Shown here: positions 48,532 to 59,783 of the stretch, piece by piece
Layout of the letters: every line of letters begins with the position of its first letter
How positions within the stretch are numbered: position 1 is the stretch's first letter
Assembly (NCBI GenBank): GCA_963853835.1
Contig: OY970820.1
Coordinates: forward strand, 75,078,909-75,142,908
Length of the DNA: 64,000 bases
Source of the DNA: Calendula officinalis
Taxonomy: Eukaryota; Streptophyta; Magnoliopsida; Asterales; Asteraceae
Direction: 5' to 3'
Translations under genes and position numbers: made by a program
Notes under the pieces: model-generated
What the model saw: the letters and a program-made list of their open reading frames with translations, nothing else
Told to the model about the DNA's origin: nothing
The model's database searches: none

Positions 48532-50004
48532 ATGCAGGAAGAACTTAACCAATTCGAGGTCAACAAAGTATGGCAGCTGGTGCCCCCACCAGCTGGAAAG
48601 ACTATAATTGGTACTAAATGGGTATTTAGGAATAAAATGGATGAAGAAGGTGTGGTTATTCGCAACAAAGCTAGACTGGTTGCACAAGGATACAGACAGG
48701 AGGAAGGAATCGATTTTGATGAAACATTTGCTCAAGTGGCTAGGCTTGAGGCAATCAGAATATTCCTAGCCTACGCTGCTTACAAAAACTTCACAGTTTT
48801 TCAAATGGACGTGAAGAGTGCATTCCTGAACGGAAAGTTGCAAGAGGAGGTATATGTTAAGCAACCACCAGGGTTCGAGAATCCTAAATATTTAGACTAT
48901 GTGTTTAAATTGGATAAAGCGCTGTATGGGTTAAAACAAGCTCCTCGTGCATGGTATGATACACTCTCCACGTTCCTCATAGCAAATGATTTCACCAGGG
49001 GAAAGATTGATAAAACCTTATTCATTCGCAAAATCAAAGGTGATATCATTCTTGTTCAAATTTATGTGGACGACATAATTTTTGGTGCTACTGACGAAAA
49101 ACTTTGTAGACGTTTTTCTAAACTTATGTCTACAAAGTATGAGATGAGTATGATGGGTGAATTAACTTATTTTCTTGGCTTACAAGTTAAGCAATCTAAA
49201 AATGGGATTTTTATAAATCAAGAAAAATATATCAAAGATCTTTTAATGAAATTTGATATGAATTCATCATCATCCATGAAAACACCAATGGCTCCTCCAA
49301 ACAATCTAGATGCTGACATAACTGGTAAGTCAGTTGATGTCACATTCTACAGAGGAATCATTGGATCATTGATCTATCTCACCGCCAGCAGACCAGATAT
49401 TATGTTTGCTACTTGCATATGTGCTAAGTATCAAGCTGATCCTAGAGAATCTCACTTAATAGCTGCAAAAAGAATTTTGAGGTACCTTAAGGGTACTCCA
49501 AGCCTAGGTCTTTGGTATGCCAAAGACTCTGGGTTTGATCTAATTGGCTATTCAGATTCAGACTTTGCAGGTTGCAAAATGGATAGAAAGAGCACCACTG
49601 GAGGATGTCAGCTGCTTGGTGGAAAGCTAGTCAGCTGGACAAGCAAGAAACAAAGTACTGTCTCTACCTCCACAGCTGAAGCAGAATACGTTGCTGCTGG
49701 AAGCTGTTGTGCTCAAGTCCTTTGGATGAAGAATCAGCTTGTTGTTTTCGATATGAACTTCTGCAAAGTTCCTATCTATTGCGATAACACGAGTGCTATT
49801 GCAATCAGCAACAACCCAGTTCTCAATTCTAGAACCAAACATATCGATATAAGGTATCATTTTATTAGAGATCACATTGAACAAGGTGATGTGGAACTCC
49901 ACTTCATTTCAACAGACCTTCAGCTGGCTGATCTATTCACTAAGCCTTTAGATGAAAAACGATTCAATTTTTTGATCAGCGAGCTAGGTATGTTGAATGC
50001 TTGA
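48532..50004 (+). CDS. pol: Sirevirus-like pol, reverse transcriptase-RNase H part, open
   Basis: An uninterrupted 490-residue segment of the polyprotein. Reverse transcriptase from about residue 18, with [68 protein letters not shown] and catalytic YVDDIIF near 49062-49085; RNase H with [60 protein letters not shown] and the LADLFTKPL end block. It has no independent start, since upstream pol is broken, so no product is expected. The M at 48532 is internal. The preserved frame shows that decay of this copy is recent and uneven. Confidence 0.88.
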   Translation: MQEELNQFEVNKVWQLVPPPAGKTIIGTKWVFRNKMDEEGVVIRNKARLVAQGYRQEEGIDFDETFAQVARLEAIRIFLAYAAYKNFTVFQMDVKSAFLNGKLQEEVYVKQPPGFENPKYLDYVFKLDKALYGLKQAPRAWYDTLSTFLIANDFTRGKIDKTLFIRKIKGDIILVQIYVDDIIFGATDEKLCRRFSKLMSTKYEMSMMGELTYFLGLQVKQSKNGIFINQEKYIKDLLMKFDMNSSSSMKTPMAPPNNLDADITGKSVDVTFYRGIIGSLIYLTASRPDIMFATCICAKYQADPRESHLIAAKRILRYLKGTPSLGLWYAKDSGFDLIGYSDSDFAGCKMDRKSTTGGCQLLGGKLVSWTSKKQSTVSTSTAEAEYVAAGSCCAQVLWMKNQLVVFDMNFCKVPIYCDNTSAIAISNNPVLNSRTKHIDIRYHFIRDHIEQGDVELHFISTDLQLADLFTKPLDEKRFNFLISELGMLNA

Positions 50005-50530
50005 ATCAACTGCTGAAGTACTATCAGCAGCGGATAAGATTCACCTTGTTACTTAGTACTTTCAGCTGACTAAAACCGTTTAAATTTATCAGTCAGCCGA
50101 ATAAAATCTCTTAAATGATAACTTATTATGTTTTATAAGTTAAAACGTTTGGTTCTCCTAAAAAAGGGCATCTCCCAACCCTATCCACACATTCTCTGTG
50201 GCAAATATTTCCACTCGAGTGGAAATATTTGGCATTTATGAGGGACAAGACACCCTGACACAGAAACGGCTGCACTACCCTGTCACAGAAACGGCTCCAC
50301 TTTCTCACACTGTCACATCCAACCACCTTTGCACGATAACCAACGTGTCTATAGTTGGTTTGTAACTATCCAATTATGACCCGGTTTGTATTCAAATTTT
50401 ACCCAAACCGACCCATAAATCTCCTATAAATACCCACCTCTCCTCTCCACTTTATTCCCATCTCTCCCACAATTCTCTCTCAAAAACCCTCTATTTTCTA
50501 ACATTTATCTTTCTTCCTTCTCTCTCCCAA

Positions 50531-51344
50531 ATGACGAAGAAAGCTCAGAAGGTTACTCTTACTAGGGCTGCCATTGAGTTCTCTCAGAATTCAAACCTAT
50601 TAGCCAACACTTCCCCACCGGATGATCTTGTCGATATCTATCGACTGGTTGTGACGTTTGTGCGTCACTGCCCTATTCGTGGTGCTTTTACCAGATTCAC
50701 CAAGAGTATCATCGAACTATTGCGTGATTTCTGGATGACCGTCTCCGACTCTGGAGACGACATTACTGCGCAAGTAGGGAATCATCAAATCACCATTTCT
50801 CTTGATGATTTCCGAGTTGCTTGCGGATTCGATTATCTGCAACCTGGAGAAGAATATCAGCAGACTAAATCTGCTGATGAAGCTAAAGCGAGTCTAATCC
50901 GTATCACTGGATACAGATTAGAAAATGAAGAAGACAAGGTGCCGATCTTCAAGAAGTCTCAGCTGACGAGACCCTGGGCCTATTTCTTTACCCACATCAT
51001 TCAGGGTATAGGCGGCAATTCCGGGTCTCTCAACTAGTGCAACTCCAGCATGCAGGTCTTTGCTGAAGCCCTAGTCACCGGTCAGCGGATCGACTACGGG
51101 AGACTGATGTACGAGGAGGTCAAGACCAAGCTTGAAAATCAAGGGAAATCATATTCCCTATCTTCGCTTTTTCACATTGTGCGTCGCACATGTGATGCTT
51201 GAAAAGCTGAAGATAGATTATGAGGACATCCCTGGGGAATCGGTGATGGTCCGTTCCATTTCCAGCATCATCTTCCAGAAGAAGGATGATGAGAAGGCAT
51301 TTCCCCTCACCTCGTACATGCTGAAGATCATAGATGATTGAGTC
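50531..51344 (+). pseudogene. 3' block, N-terminal part (Sirevirus envelope-like region)
   Basis: The first reading frame after RNase H: 168 residues from MTKKAQKVTLTRAAIEF, with a helical domain (DDLVDIYRLVVTFVRHCP, FTKSIIELLRDFWMTVSDSG, ITISLDDFRVACGFDY). It stops at TAG 51035-51037. Related coding continues to about 51120, then changes frame into 51132-51341 (HIPYLRFFTLCVAHVMLEKL). A TATA-like CTATAAATA lies near 50427 and the ATG at 50531 has a good context, so a separate mRNA is possible. No signal peptide or membrane segment is visible. The domain resembles proteins encoded at this position in other Sireviruses; its function is not known. Confidence 0.65.
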
Positions 51345-51353
51345 AGATCCAAA

Positions 51354-53396
51354 ATGGATCAAAAGAAGGGCAAAACATCGAAGAAATCTGCCCTACAAGA
51401 AGGTAAGTCCTTTCCTCATCTGAAGCGTTTTCCCTCAACTGGGCGTCCATCCCCAGCTGCTGATGGGAAAACCACCACCTCAACAGGGATCTCAATCCCT
51501 GAGAATGAGGATTCTGCTGATGCAGATGACTCTCCTCTGGTGGTGAAGAAGCGAGTTAAGCGACCCTCTAATCGCCCTCCTTCTTCTTCATTCATTTTAT
51601 CATCTTCTTCTGCCACCAGTACTTCTGTTTCCCCTCTGCTGGAGGTAAGAAGGACTGCTACTATTGGTGCAGAAAAGATGATTGCAAATGCTGAACTAGA
51701 AACAGCTGCAGCATCTGGACTCAGCCGGGGTCTCAGAGAAGATCACTTACGATCAGAGGCTTCATCAGCTTCTGATCTTTGTTCTTCTCATTTTCAGATT
51801 GGCAGTGTTTATCAAGGAACTCCACCAATATTCGGAGTTCCTAGTCGAACACTCTCGGCTGTTTCCTCATCCTTTCCTTTCATCCACTCTCTCTCAGCTG
51901 ATTTCTCAACAAGTCAGCAGACTTCAAAACGGCAATTTCGTTCTTCAGGAGTTAGTGCCGGCTCCACACCTCTGCGTAGCTCCTCGACCGATTCATTATT
52001 TGTCGTTGTTACACAGGAACAAACTCCACAAGCAACCTCAGTCTCTCAACAGACTGTTGGTGAAGTTTTCGGCTCAACCCAAGCCACCCGAGAATCAGCT
52101 GCACACACACCACCCCCAACTTCTTCATCACTCCCTGAGTCTTCAGCTGATGATAGATTGACTGGAAACCAAGTCAATCTTGAAGCTGACCCTTCTGTTT
52201 CCCACGACGTCACTGACTTAAACCAGCATGTGATCAAGGAAATCACCACCGCCAATGAAGAGACAACTTTAAACCAAGTTGTTACTGAGGCACTAACCCC
52301 AGCTGCCAATGATCGCGAAAGTAATCGCCAACCAAGCTGTGAGGCAGCTAACTCACCACCCAGAGGAACTCTTCCTCTAGTCTCCATACCAGTATCGCCG
52401 GCTGGTGAGACCGAAGCTCCAGAGATTCAAACAGCTTTTCATCTAATGTTTGAGTCGACTGATGATCTTATTCAGTCTTACTATTCGTCATCTGACAGAG
52501 AACATTCTGAGCTTCAAACTGTTTTGACAACTGATGTCGGCACTTCTGTTAAAACCCCAGAAGTTTCAGTTGGACCCAACTCACCCTCCAAAGTCCCTGA
52601 GCAACCCATAGGAGCCATTCCTCCTAACTCAGGAACACTCACTCCCAAAGCTGAGATTACCCCTCAAGCTGGAGACATGCCGGACCCCTTCCCCCAAAGC
52701 GTCCAAGTGTCCCATGCTGAATCCAGCAAAGCTAGAGGTCGCATTCCCATCAGAGCCGCTGCTGCTCTGATGTCTAGAGTTGTTACATCCCAGATTCGAC
52801 CTGGGATGGCCACGCTGAGTAAGCAGATGGACTCTCTTCGCAAGGATGTTCCAAAGAAGTTTGCCCAAACTGCTGAGAATCTCTCTTCCAGCATAACTTC
52901 TCTGCACACTGAGGTTCATTCTCAGGCTCCTCAGCTGGCTCTTCTTTCTGATCAGATTCGCATCAACACCAACGGGTTCATCTCTCTTAACGACTACGTG
53001 CGTCAAGCGTTGAACTCCCTTCGCGATTCTGACAGAGTCGATCAAGACCAACTTCTCTCCGAAGTTCGGGACAGCCTGGCTCTTGCCCAATCAAAGCAAG
53101 AGTCTCTGCTGACACTTACTCATGGCCACCTTTCTCAGGCTATTGAGGAGTCAGCTTCTGCTGTGTCCACCAGGTTGGACAAAATGGAGACTGAAGTCAG
53201 CTCGCTGACTTCCCAAGTCGCTGGTCTCCAAGGCACCCTTGACCTTATTCTTGCAAAACTCAATGAGGGTGCCGCTGTTGTCCGTCCTGCTTCAGCACCA
53301 GAGAGTACCCCTCTTCTTCGGGCACTCTCTGAGGGGGAGAAAGAGGCCACTTCAGCAGGTGAACAACAAGGTGAACAAAATAGTTCAACCCTTTAG
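51354..53396 (+). CDS. 3' block, long central ORF (Ser/Thr/Pro-rich, coiled-coil end)
   Basis: A 680-residue open frame. Residues 1-100 are basic and serine-rich (KKRVKRPSNRPPSS near 62-75). Residues 100-470 are low-complexity Ser/Thr/Pro/Glu and look disordered. From about 475 (RIPIRAAAALMSRVVTSQIR) to 640 there is heptad-like helical sequence (LRKDVPKKFAQTAENLSSSI, ALAQSKQESLLTLTHGHLSQ, RLDKMETEVSSLTSQVAGLQ), a likely coiled coil. No transmembrane stretch is seen. The preceding frame ends with a TGA at 51339-51341 and the following part is in another frame, so this is probably the middle of a larger broken protein. Unrecognised outside Sirevirus 3' regions. Antisense ORFs over this interval are shadows. 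Confidence 0.6.
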   Translation: MDQKKGKTSKKSALQEGKSFPHLKRFPSTGRPSPAADGKTTTSTGISIPENEDSADADDSPLVVKKRVKRPSNRPPSSSFILSSSSATSTSVSPLLEVRRTATIGAEKMIANAELETAAASGLSRGLREDHLRSEASSASDLCSSHFQIGSVYQGTPPIFGVPSRTLSAVSSSFPFIHSLSADFSTSQQTSKRQFRSSGVSAGSTPLRSSSTDSLFVVVTQEQTPQATSVSQQTVGEVFGSTQATRESAAHTPPPTSSSLPESSADDRLTGNQVNLEADPSVSHDVTDLNQHVIKEITTANEETTLNQVVTEALTPAANDRESNRQPSCEAANSPPRGTLPLVSIPVSPAGETEAPEIQTAFHLMFESTDDLIQSYYSSSDREHSELQTVLTTDVGTSVKTPEVSVGPNSPSKVPEQPIGAIPPNSGTLTPKAEITPQAGDMPDPFPQSVQVSHAESSKARGRIPIRAAAALMSRVVTSQIRPGMATLSKQMDSLRKDVPKKFAQTAENLSSSITSLHTEVHSQAPQLALLSDQIRINTNGFISLNDYVRQALNSLRDSDRVDQDQLLSEVRDSLALAQSKQESLLTLTHGHLSQAIEESASAVSTRLDKMETEVSSLTSQVAGLQGTLDLILAKLNEGAAVVRPASAPESTPLLRALSEGEKEATSAGEQQGEQNSSTL

Positions 53397-54525
53397 TCAC
53401 CTCTGCTGTTGGAGCCAATACTGAAGACGTTCCAACAGGTGATAACTCAAGAATTCCACATATCACCTCTGCTTGAACACCAGAAGAAGAAGTTGTACCC
53501 TCAACTGGTTTTGTTAAAATCGTTGATTCCTTTAAATCAGTTGAGGGCCCACAAGTCCAGCCCCACAAATCCAAAACCCTCAGCCTAATATACAGGAGAT
53601 CCCTTATCCTGCTGAGGGGGAGCCTACATCCGTTGTGGTTAAAAACTTCATCCTAAATGAAGTTGGAACCGCTACTGATCTTGATACAGCCATTTCCCTT
53701 CAAAGAAAAACTCATGAAGAGCTGCATCAAAGAGCCGAACCCCAAAGAGCTGAGAACATTAGGTTGTTCAACAAAGTTCTTTATCAGCGTAGGCAAGAGG
53801 CAAAGATCACCAGCGTAAGGGCCCCCAGATACGATCCCAGCTCTTCAGATGAAGTTGTAATAACAAGAGCTGGAGGAGATGTGGTCAATGAAAAGTTTCC
53901 TCTGAACAAGATCAGCTTCGTTCTCAATTACGATAAATGGAAAGAAGCTGAAGTAGCTGCCAGATCTGCAAAACCATCGAGGATTATTACAGATCTGGAA
54001 AACGAGATAAAATTCGCAATCTACTCTTTCAAGATTCTATGCGAGGAAATCAGGAGACAAGCTCCTGAGTTAGTATATCGCATACCTCCTGAATTGTGTG
54101 AATCTCAAACAGCTGCTGTCGGAGGATCTGCTGGTGAAAGCTCCTCAGCAAGAGGGGAGAAACGTAAGTCCTTTCTCCTCGAGCCTCTTGCTGACTCCAG
54201 ACCACTGGATATTGGGTCATCAATCATATTTGCAAAACGACCAAGACCCAATATCACAAAAGCCATCCCCACGGGAGTTAACTTTGTCCCTGGGCTGATC
54301 GTAAAAGAACCAATTCATGGCTTTTGCTATCTGGAGAAGAAGAAGGAGCAGTGCTTTCAGCGAGCAGATGAGTTGGATCTATGTGATGTGGATCAACTTA
54401 TGATCTATCACAAGCTGCTGAGTTCCTCCACTGAAGAGGGAAGAGAAATGAAGAAATTAATAACCTCAGCCTTCAACTCACTGTATCGCAATGTCGTTGG
54501 ATCAGCTATATCCAAGGCATTATAG
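53397..54525 (+). pseudogene. 3' block, C-terminal part
   Basis: A short frame-broken stretch (53397-53634), then 296 open residues from 53635: charged helices (SLQRKTHEELHQRAEPQRAE), YDPSSSDEVVITRAGGD, NKISFVLNYDKWKEAEVAA, a serine/lysine-rich linker (GEKRKSF), and a final helical block (FCYLEKKKEQCFQRADELDL, DQLMIYHKLLSSS). It ends with a normal TAG, then the AT-rich region to the polypurine tract. No domain recognised. Codon use and register suggest that it is the end of the same protein as the central ORF. Confidence 0.55.
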
Positions 54526-54719
54526 TTTTTTTGATTTTCCTTGTAATTTTAATTGCCTTATCAATAGAAAATCAAAAGTTATGTAATATACTTGTAAAAA
54601 TTGTAAAAAGATAAACATATACAAAAGAACCCTAAGGGTCAAAGCACATAAGTATTCAGCTGACTTCATCAGCTGAATCATTACAGGGTTACACATATAC
54701 GGCTATTCGATTGCATCAA

Positions 54720-54731
54720 ATAGGGGGAGAT
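54720..54731 (+). other. Polypurine tract of the Sirevirus-like element
   Basis: ATAGGGGGAGAT immediately upstream of the 3' LTR. Confidence 0.85.
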
Positions 54732-55686
54732 TGTTAGTCTCAAGACTAAGTAAATAAGATTTGATGATCGATAGCCAAGAAGAATAAATAACAGATGAAG
54801 TATGTATCTCAGCTAAAGCAAGTATATACAATAAACCATCAGCTGAGTACGTACTTAGCTTTAGGATACAAGTCAAATCAGCAGCTATTAACGAGAGTTC
54901 ATTCGAAGTCTATGACCAAAGGACAAAGACAAGAAGAAGACTATTCAGCTGATTGTGGAATCAACTGATAGTATCTGCTGCAGATAAAGGCTTATAGGAA
55001 ATGTTCATTGACACCTTGAACATTTCCCTTTCCCGCTCAAAGAAGAAGAAAACGATGACGATCTTCTATTCTGGAATAGAAGATAATGTCAGTACATTAT
55101 CATCGTTTGTCCCTCAAGCATGTAAAGAGAAAGTCAACTATTTCTGTACTTATGTAGTACACCTTTCACTTTGTGTCAGAAAGGGTACCGGAAGTAGTTG
55201 ACACAAAGTACACTTGGGACAATAACTTGTGCAAGAGCATTTAATGATCCATAGACAAGTCCACATCGACGAATAATATGTTTACACGTCGTCAAACTTG
55301 TGGACTAAGGAACATGGATCTTGGGCATAAATACAGACGTAAATGCTTGCATTTACAACACCTTTAGAAATCATAGCACAAGAACATTCTCTGAGAGTTA
55401 GTTATTTGTCTAAGTAATAACTCCTCCATAGTTATTACTAAGGCATTAATATCAGCTGTTAGTATCAGCTGATATAACTCTCAGCGTATACACTTCTAGT
55501 TTGAGCGGTCTAAAGTGTCATTTCAAGTATAGAGTTTTAGTTAGTTTTGTACTATCTATTTCCGCAAACTTTGTACTGTATTAAGTTGTTTTAATAAACT
55601 CTTAATCATTGAAATCTTGTTGCTTACTTACCATATCTTCGTTACTCGGTCATAACGCAACACGTTTGTGTTGTTAGGATCCAACA
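54732..55686 (+). repeat. 3' LTR of the Sirevirus-like element
   Basis: TGTTAGTCTC to GGATCCAACA, 955 bp, followed by the ATATG duplication. It is the longer of the two LTRs owing to the segment near 55478-55496. Several CAGCTG palindromes. Confidence 0.93.
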
Positions 55687-55691
55687 ATATG

Positions 55692-55880
55692 TATACGAAT
55701 TCGGAAAAAACAAGGAGGAAAAGGAAGCCTAATTTCTTTTTATCTAGAACCCTATTCAATCCAATGTTCATTCAAAACTTGAAGAACACATACTTGGATT
55801 CGAAATTTCTAGGGTTCTTTTCTAGATGAAAAGAAACTCAACCGAATCTCATTGAGATTAGTAGGGAGCTCTGATACCAC
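55692..55880 (-). other. Leader end and PBS of the host Copia
   Basis: Continuation of the host leader after the ATATG duplication. Contains the complement of the primer-binding site, GCTCTGATACCA, at 55868-55879, one base from the LTR. The stretch 55740-55830 is similar to 43155-43255 on the other side of the insertion, so the host leader already carried a local duplication. Confidence 0.8.
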
Positions 55881-56570
55881 TGTAGGAAAAACCTTGTAGG
55901 ATTCACATGGCGGAACTTGAATCCCACATTACTGGATCTCTACTAGTCAATGAGATCACAAGAAGAAGGAGATGATGAACATTACCTTTGGATTGCTAAA
56001 GAATTGATCCACCTCTACTGCACCACCTGGACACGCTGCAAGACCACGTTGTACCAACAAAGCAATACACAATGACTTGTGTGTGTGTGCGGCTTCGGTC
56101 GAACAAGCAATCCGAAACCCTCTTGGGGTTTTCGGCCGTCGAACACGAGATGAGAGGGAGGAGAGATTAGGGTTTTAGTAATGTGATTGTGTAACCCTTA
56201 AGCCTTAACCTTGAGCCTTTATTTATAAGGACTCAAGTTACAGTTAAGTCCTTGGAGTTTAATAATGATTAATCTCATAATTAAACTTCCTATTAACACT
56301 TTTAAACCCTTGAACTTTTACTAGTTAATTAATAGACTATTAATTAACGGTCCGTTAAATACTTAACCTAATATTTAACCATCCTCACAAATAATAATTA
56401 ACTTATTATTATTTATTCTCTTCTTTATAATTAACTTAACTGGTTAATTATTCCACACAACTTACTTTATTCGGTTGTCCATTATTGGGTGTGTAGTGGT
56501 GTGACCTCTTAGTGTTTTATAACATTGGACACGGTGACACATGTACTTATCTGTGCACATAAATCCTTCA
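55881..56570 (-). repeat. 5' LTR of the host Copia
   Basis: 690 bp, TGTAGGAAAAACC to AATCCTTCA, partner of 28390-29077, followed by CCATC at 56571-56575. Confidence 0.92.
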
Positions 56571-56802
56571 CCATCTTGTAAATTTCGATTCAAAATACAA
56601 TTTCCTTTGTACCCAGTAAAGCCTCGTTATGACAACCATATTTCAGTCTTGTCTAAGACGAACCAAAGTACATCATTCATCGTATCTTAAAGGCTTAAGG
56701 ACAATCCTAGTGAATAATAGTTTTGAACTTTTCAACCACGAAGTATTATCACAGTGGTCAATCCAATATTCGTCGATCTCCAACAGAATATCACCGATAT
56801 TT

Positions 56803-59577
56803 TGTGACAACCCTCAAAATCAGCTACTTGACTAAACACTTATTTCAACCTAAATTAATAAACAATTTATATATCATTATTGAAAGTACTCTTTTCGCGT
56901 ATAAGTCTAGCAAACCATGCAAATATATATTATTAGTGCACATCAGTATTGAATGCAAGAAATTATTTATCTATGTTTGTACATGCGATAAACTGCAATT
57001 TAGCGAGTTGGTGACCCAAACCAAAATTAGGAACTTTATATTATATAATAAAGTTTTAAGTAAACTAAAGTAATTGTTTTGAAAATGTGTACAAAGTACC
57101 TAGTTAAATAAAAGATATAAATCATAACATTCGGTATATTACGCGAATGTCAAAAGCAATTAAATAGGTACTAAAGTAAAAGAATTTTATCACTAAACGG
57201 ATACAATTAAAAATCAAGAAAAACATCGGTTAAAACATATTATCAGTAATTATAATTACCAAATACCATTTGTGTTTATCATTAAATTTGAAAAAGGCCG
57301 TCTTTATTGGATCTCAAACTCTATATGCCAAAGATTTCGACATGATTAACAAGAAGAAAAGAGATTTATGATGGAAATAAATACATCTGATTCCATGACT
57401 ATGAAATACACAATCTAAACACAATTAATTCCACACTTTATAACCTACTCATACTCCTATATTTATACAAGAAAAGAGCGTAAAATAAACTATGATATTT
57501 TCCTAATTATAAGTCATATCTCCACCTAATAGCTACTAATATTAACCCACGATGACTACCTAACATTTGACTGTTTCATACTCAAAATGGTGACGGCTTC
57601 TACCTGGTTAACTCAACAACCGGTTAACCCAACAGTCTTATCCTCACGACCCCCTCAAAAGCCGGTAACACCCACCCCCATACCCGGTACAAACCCACAT
57701 CATATGCACACGTTCAAAATTATAATATCATAATAATCCAACTAAATGCTACTATTATTCCATCCCATCTCATTTTCTCTCACTCGAGTAGCACCAGAAA
57801 GAAACTCACCACCATTCTCCGGTAACATTCCGGCAACACATCCTTACCGGCAACCTTATTTCCTATCACTCGTTGAAAACCAGAAACTAACCCGATCACC
57901 ATTCATTTTCTGGCGACCAAGGTACGCCGGCAAGCCCTTGAATCCAGTCCATCATCTCTCTGTCACTCGTTTTGCAAACTCCAACCGTCGAGCAGAAACG
58001 TTTCCGGCGAGTCAAGTTGTTCTGGCGATAGAAGCCACCCCGACGAACTCCTCCATCTCTTTTGCTCACGCTCTCTCTCGACTCGATAGGTATAACATCC
58101 CGATCTTTTTATTTTGGTTTTGTATCATTCATACATATGAGCGTTTTGTTTTCTGGGTTGTATCCCACCATCCCTGACAATGCACACACACAGTGCGTGT
58201 GTATTTCGTTGTATTGTGTGTGTGCGAGACTACCTCGTTCTCCGGAGGTTACTATTGACCAGCGAAGTTCCGGCGAATTGCCGGTGTTCTCATTCTCTAT
58301 AGCCGCCTGTCTTGTCTGTCGTCAACCCGGAAACAATTCGGTGGCCCAAAGCAACCAAGACCAGCCCATGTTAAAAAGAATCAGCCCAATTCTTTAGTGG
58401 AAGTCCAAATCGAATTTTCAAAGGAAATCAATTTTGTTTAAATGATTTTATGTAATATCGAGAAAGAAAATCAAATCTTATTAATTATTGGTCATTTAAA
58501 TAAAAAAAATTAATAATTAGTTATTTATTTAAATAATAATAAATGTGTCACAATTTGTGTACTTCCGTCAAAGGTTTTTAAACTCGTTTAAACTAAACAA
58601 ATGTATTAAATACAAGATCAACCTCTTCGAATCACCAACGTATCACTCATGTCTAGATTCGTATTGAGAGAATCAGTTTTGCATCATGTAGTTTAGGCGT
58701 GTTATTTAGACCGTAACTTATTTGTTTATTATTATGCGTTTAGGACGCCAGAATTTTTTGGTTGGAAACCCCAACTATCGTTCATTGCACTTTGCTAGCT
58801 TCGCATCAGGTGAGTTTCACGGCCCCACTTATACTGTTTTATAACTACTTTATTGGGGGAGAAAACATATACTACTCAACTATTTTGCAATAATTAATCT
58901 TTGTATAATCATTGTGGTGTACACGTACCGACTGTTTAAGGACCGCAATACATGTCCTCGTTTAACCGTAATCATTAATTATGTGTTTTAGCCAAGGAAT
59001 ATAGAGATAGTACTATCGGGATTGATTCCCCGCTCATGGCTAGTTATGCGCTAGCCCAACTGGGTTTGAGCTTTATATTCTAACTATTTTAGATTTCGGT
59101 TTGATTATAGGCTCTTTGATTATACCTTAACTTGAATGTATTGCAAGCATGTCAAGGGATTATGAATTGCATCTAAAAACAAATTGTTCAATATTTCAGA
59201 ACAATTACGAAAACTATGTTTTCAGAAAAACGATACAAATCGTACAAGATTGTACGTAACGATTTTTAAACGATATGACTATTGGAGTCACAAAACCTGT
59301 GAACTCACCAACCATTGTGTTGACACTTTTTCTAATATGTTTTCTCAGGTAACAGAAATTGATTCGACTTTTAAGCATCGCATAAGTTATGGGTCATCAT
59401 GCATTTTCAAGAGAATGAATCTAAGATTTAGACAATAATAATTTTCGAACATTTGGGTTTTGTAAACAATATTTGGGAATTTACTATTAATGCGTTGCTT
59501 TACTATTATTGATGTGTGATGTTACTAATTAGTTGCACCTCGTTCTTCCGCAAAACCATTTTTGGCGGGGTGTGACA
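56803..59577 (+). repeat. Solo LTR, Gypsy-type, 2.8 kb
   Basis: Starts TGTGACAACCCTC and ends GGCGGGGTGTGACA, flanked by the 5-bp duplication TATTT (56798-56802 and 59578-59582). TG...CA ends with an inverted terminal match (TGTGACAACCC and, reversed, TGTCACACCCC), length, absence of gag/pol and a long C-rich transcribed-like region (57740-58080) with GTGAGTTTCAC near 58810 fit a long LTR of a Gypsy (Tekay-like) element reduced by LTR-LTR recombination. The orientation is inferred from the TGTGACAACCC start. The ORFs at 57746-58177 and 58062-58397 lie inside it and have no recognisable domain. Confidence 0.82.
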
Positions 59578-59607
59578 TATTTGGTTTACACAAAACTTGT
59601 GTAGCTA

Positions 59608-59780
59608 CACTACAAAAAAATTCTTGAATAGCTACGGACAAATTCCGTAGCAAAAAGCTAATTTTTCGTAGCAAAAACTGATTTTCCGTAGCTAATCAGC
59701 AAAATTCCGTAGCAAATTTCTTCAACGCAAATGAGTTACGTCGCAATTTTCCGTAGCTATACCGGATTTTTCTTGTAGTG
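59608..59780. mobile_element. CACTA-type MITE
   Basis: 173 bp beginning CACTACAAAAAAATTC and ending GATTTTTCTTGTAGTG, flanked by the 3-bp duplication CTA (59605-59607 and 59781-59783) as made by CACTA (CMC/EnSpm) transposases. Inside are four CCGTAGC boxes (near 59647, 59687, 59706, 59750), one weaker CGTAGC copy, and one inverted GCTACGG (59651 region and start), probably subterminal transposase-binding repeats. Non-coding. Confidence 0.9.
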
Positions 59781-59783
59781 CTA

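Larger units (their letters stand above)
43280..55686 (+). mobile_element. 12.4-kb Sirevirus-like Copia with extra 3' coding block
   Basis: Flanked by ATATG (43275-43279 and 55687-55691). Order: LTR (937 bp), PBS CTGGTATCAGTGC (44218-44230), gag with zinc knuckles, protease, integrase, reverse transcriptase and RNase H, then about 4 kb of additional reading frames (50531-54525), polypurine tract, LTR (955 bp). A coding block downstream of RNase H in a large Copia is the hallmark of Sireviruses, where it has been called envelope-like. The LTRs differ by one 18-19 bp indel and scattered substitutions. Gag, pol and the 3' block all carry stops or frameshifts, so this copy is dead. Confidence 0.92.

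Noticed and set aside
52046..53574. Long antisense ORFs opposite the Sirevirus-like 3' block.
   Set aside because: Shadows of the Ser/Thr/Pro-rich sense ORF.
57746..58397. 143- and 111-residue plus-strand ORFs.
   Set aside because: Both lie in a solo LTR, show no domain and are explained by its GC-richer transcribed-like region.
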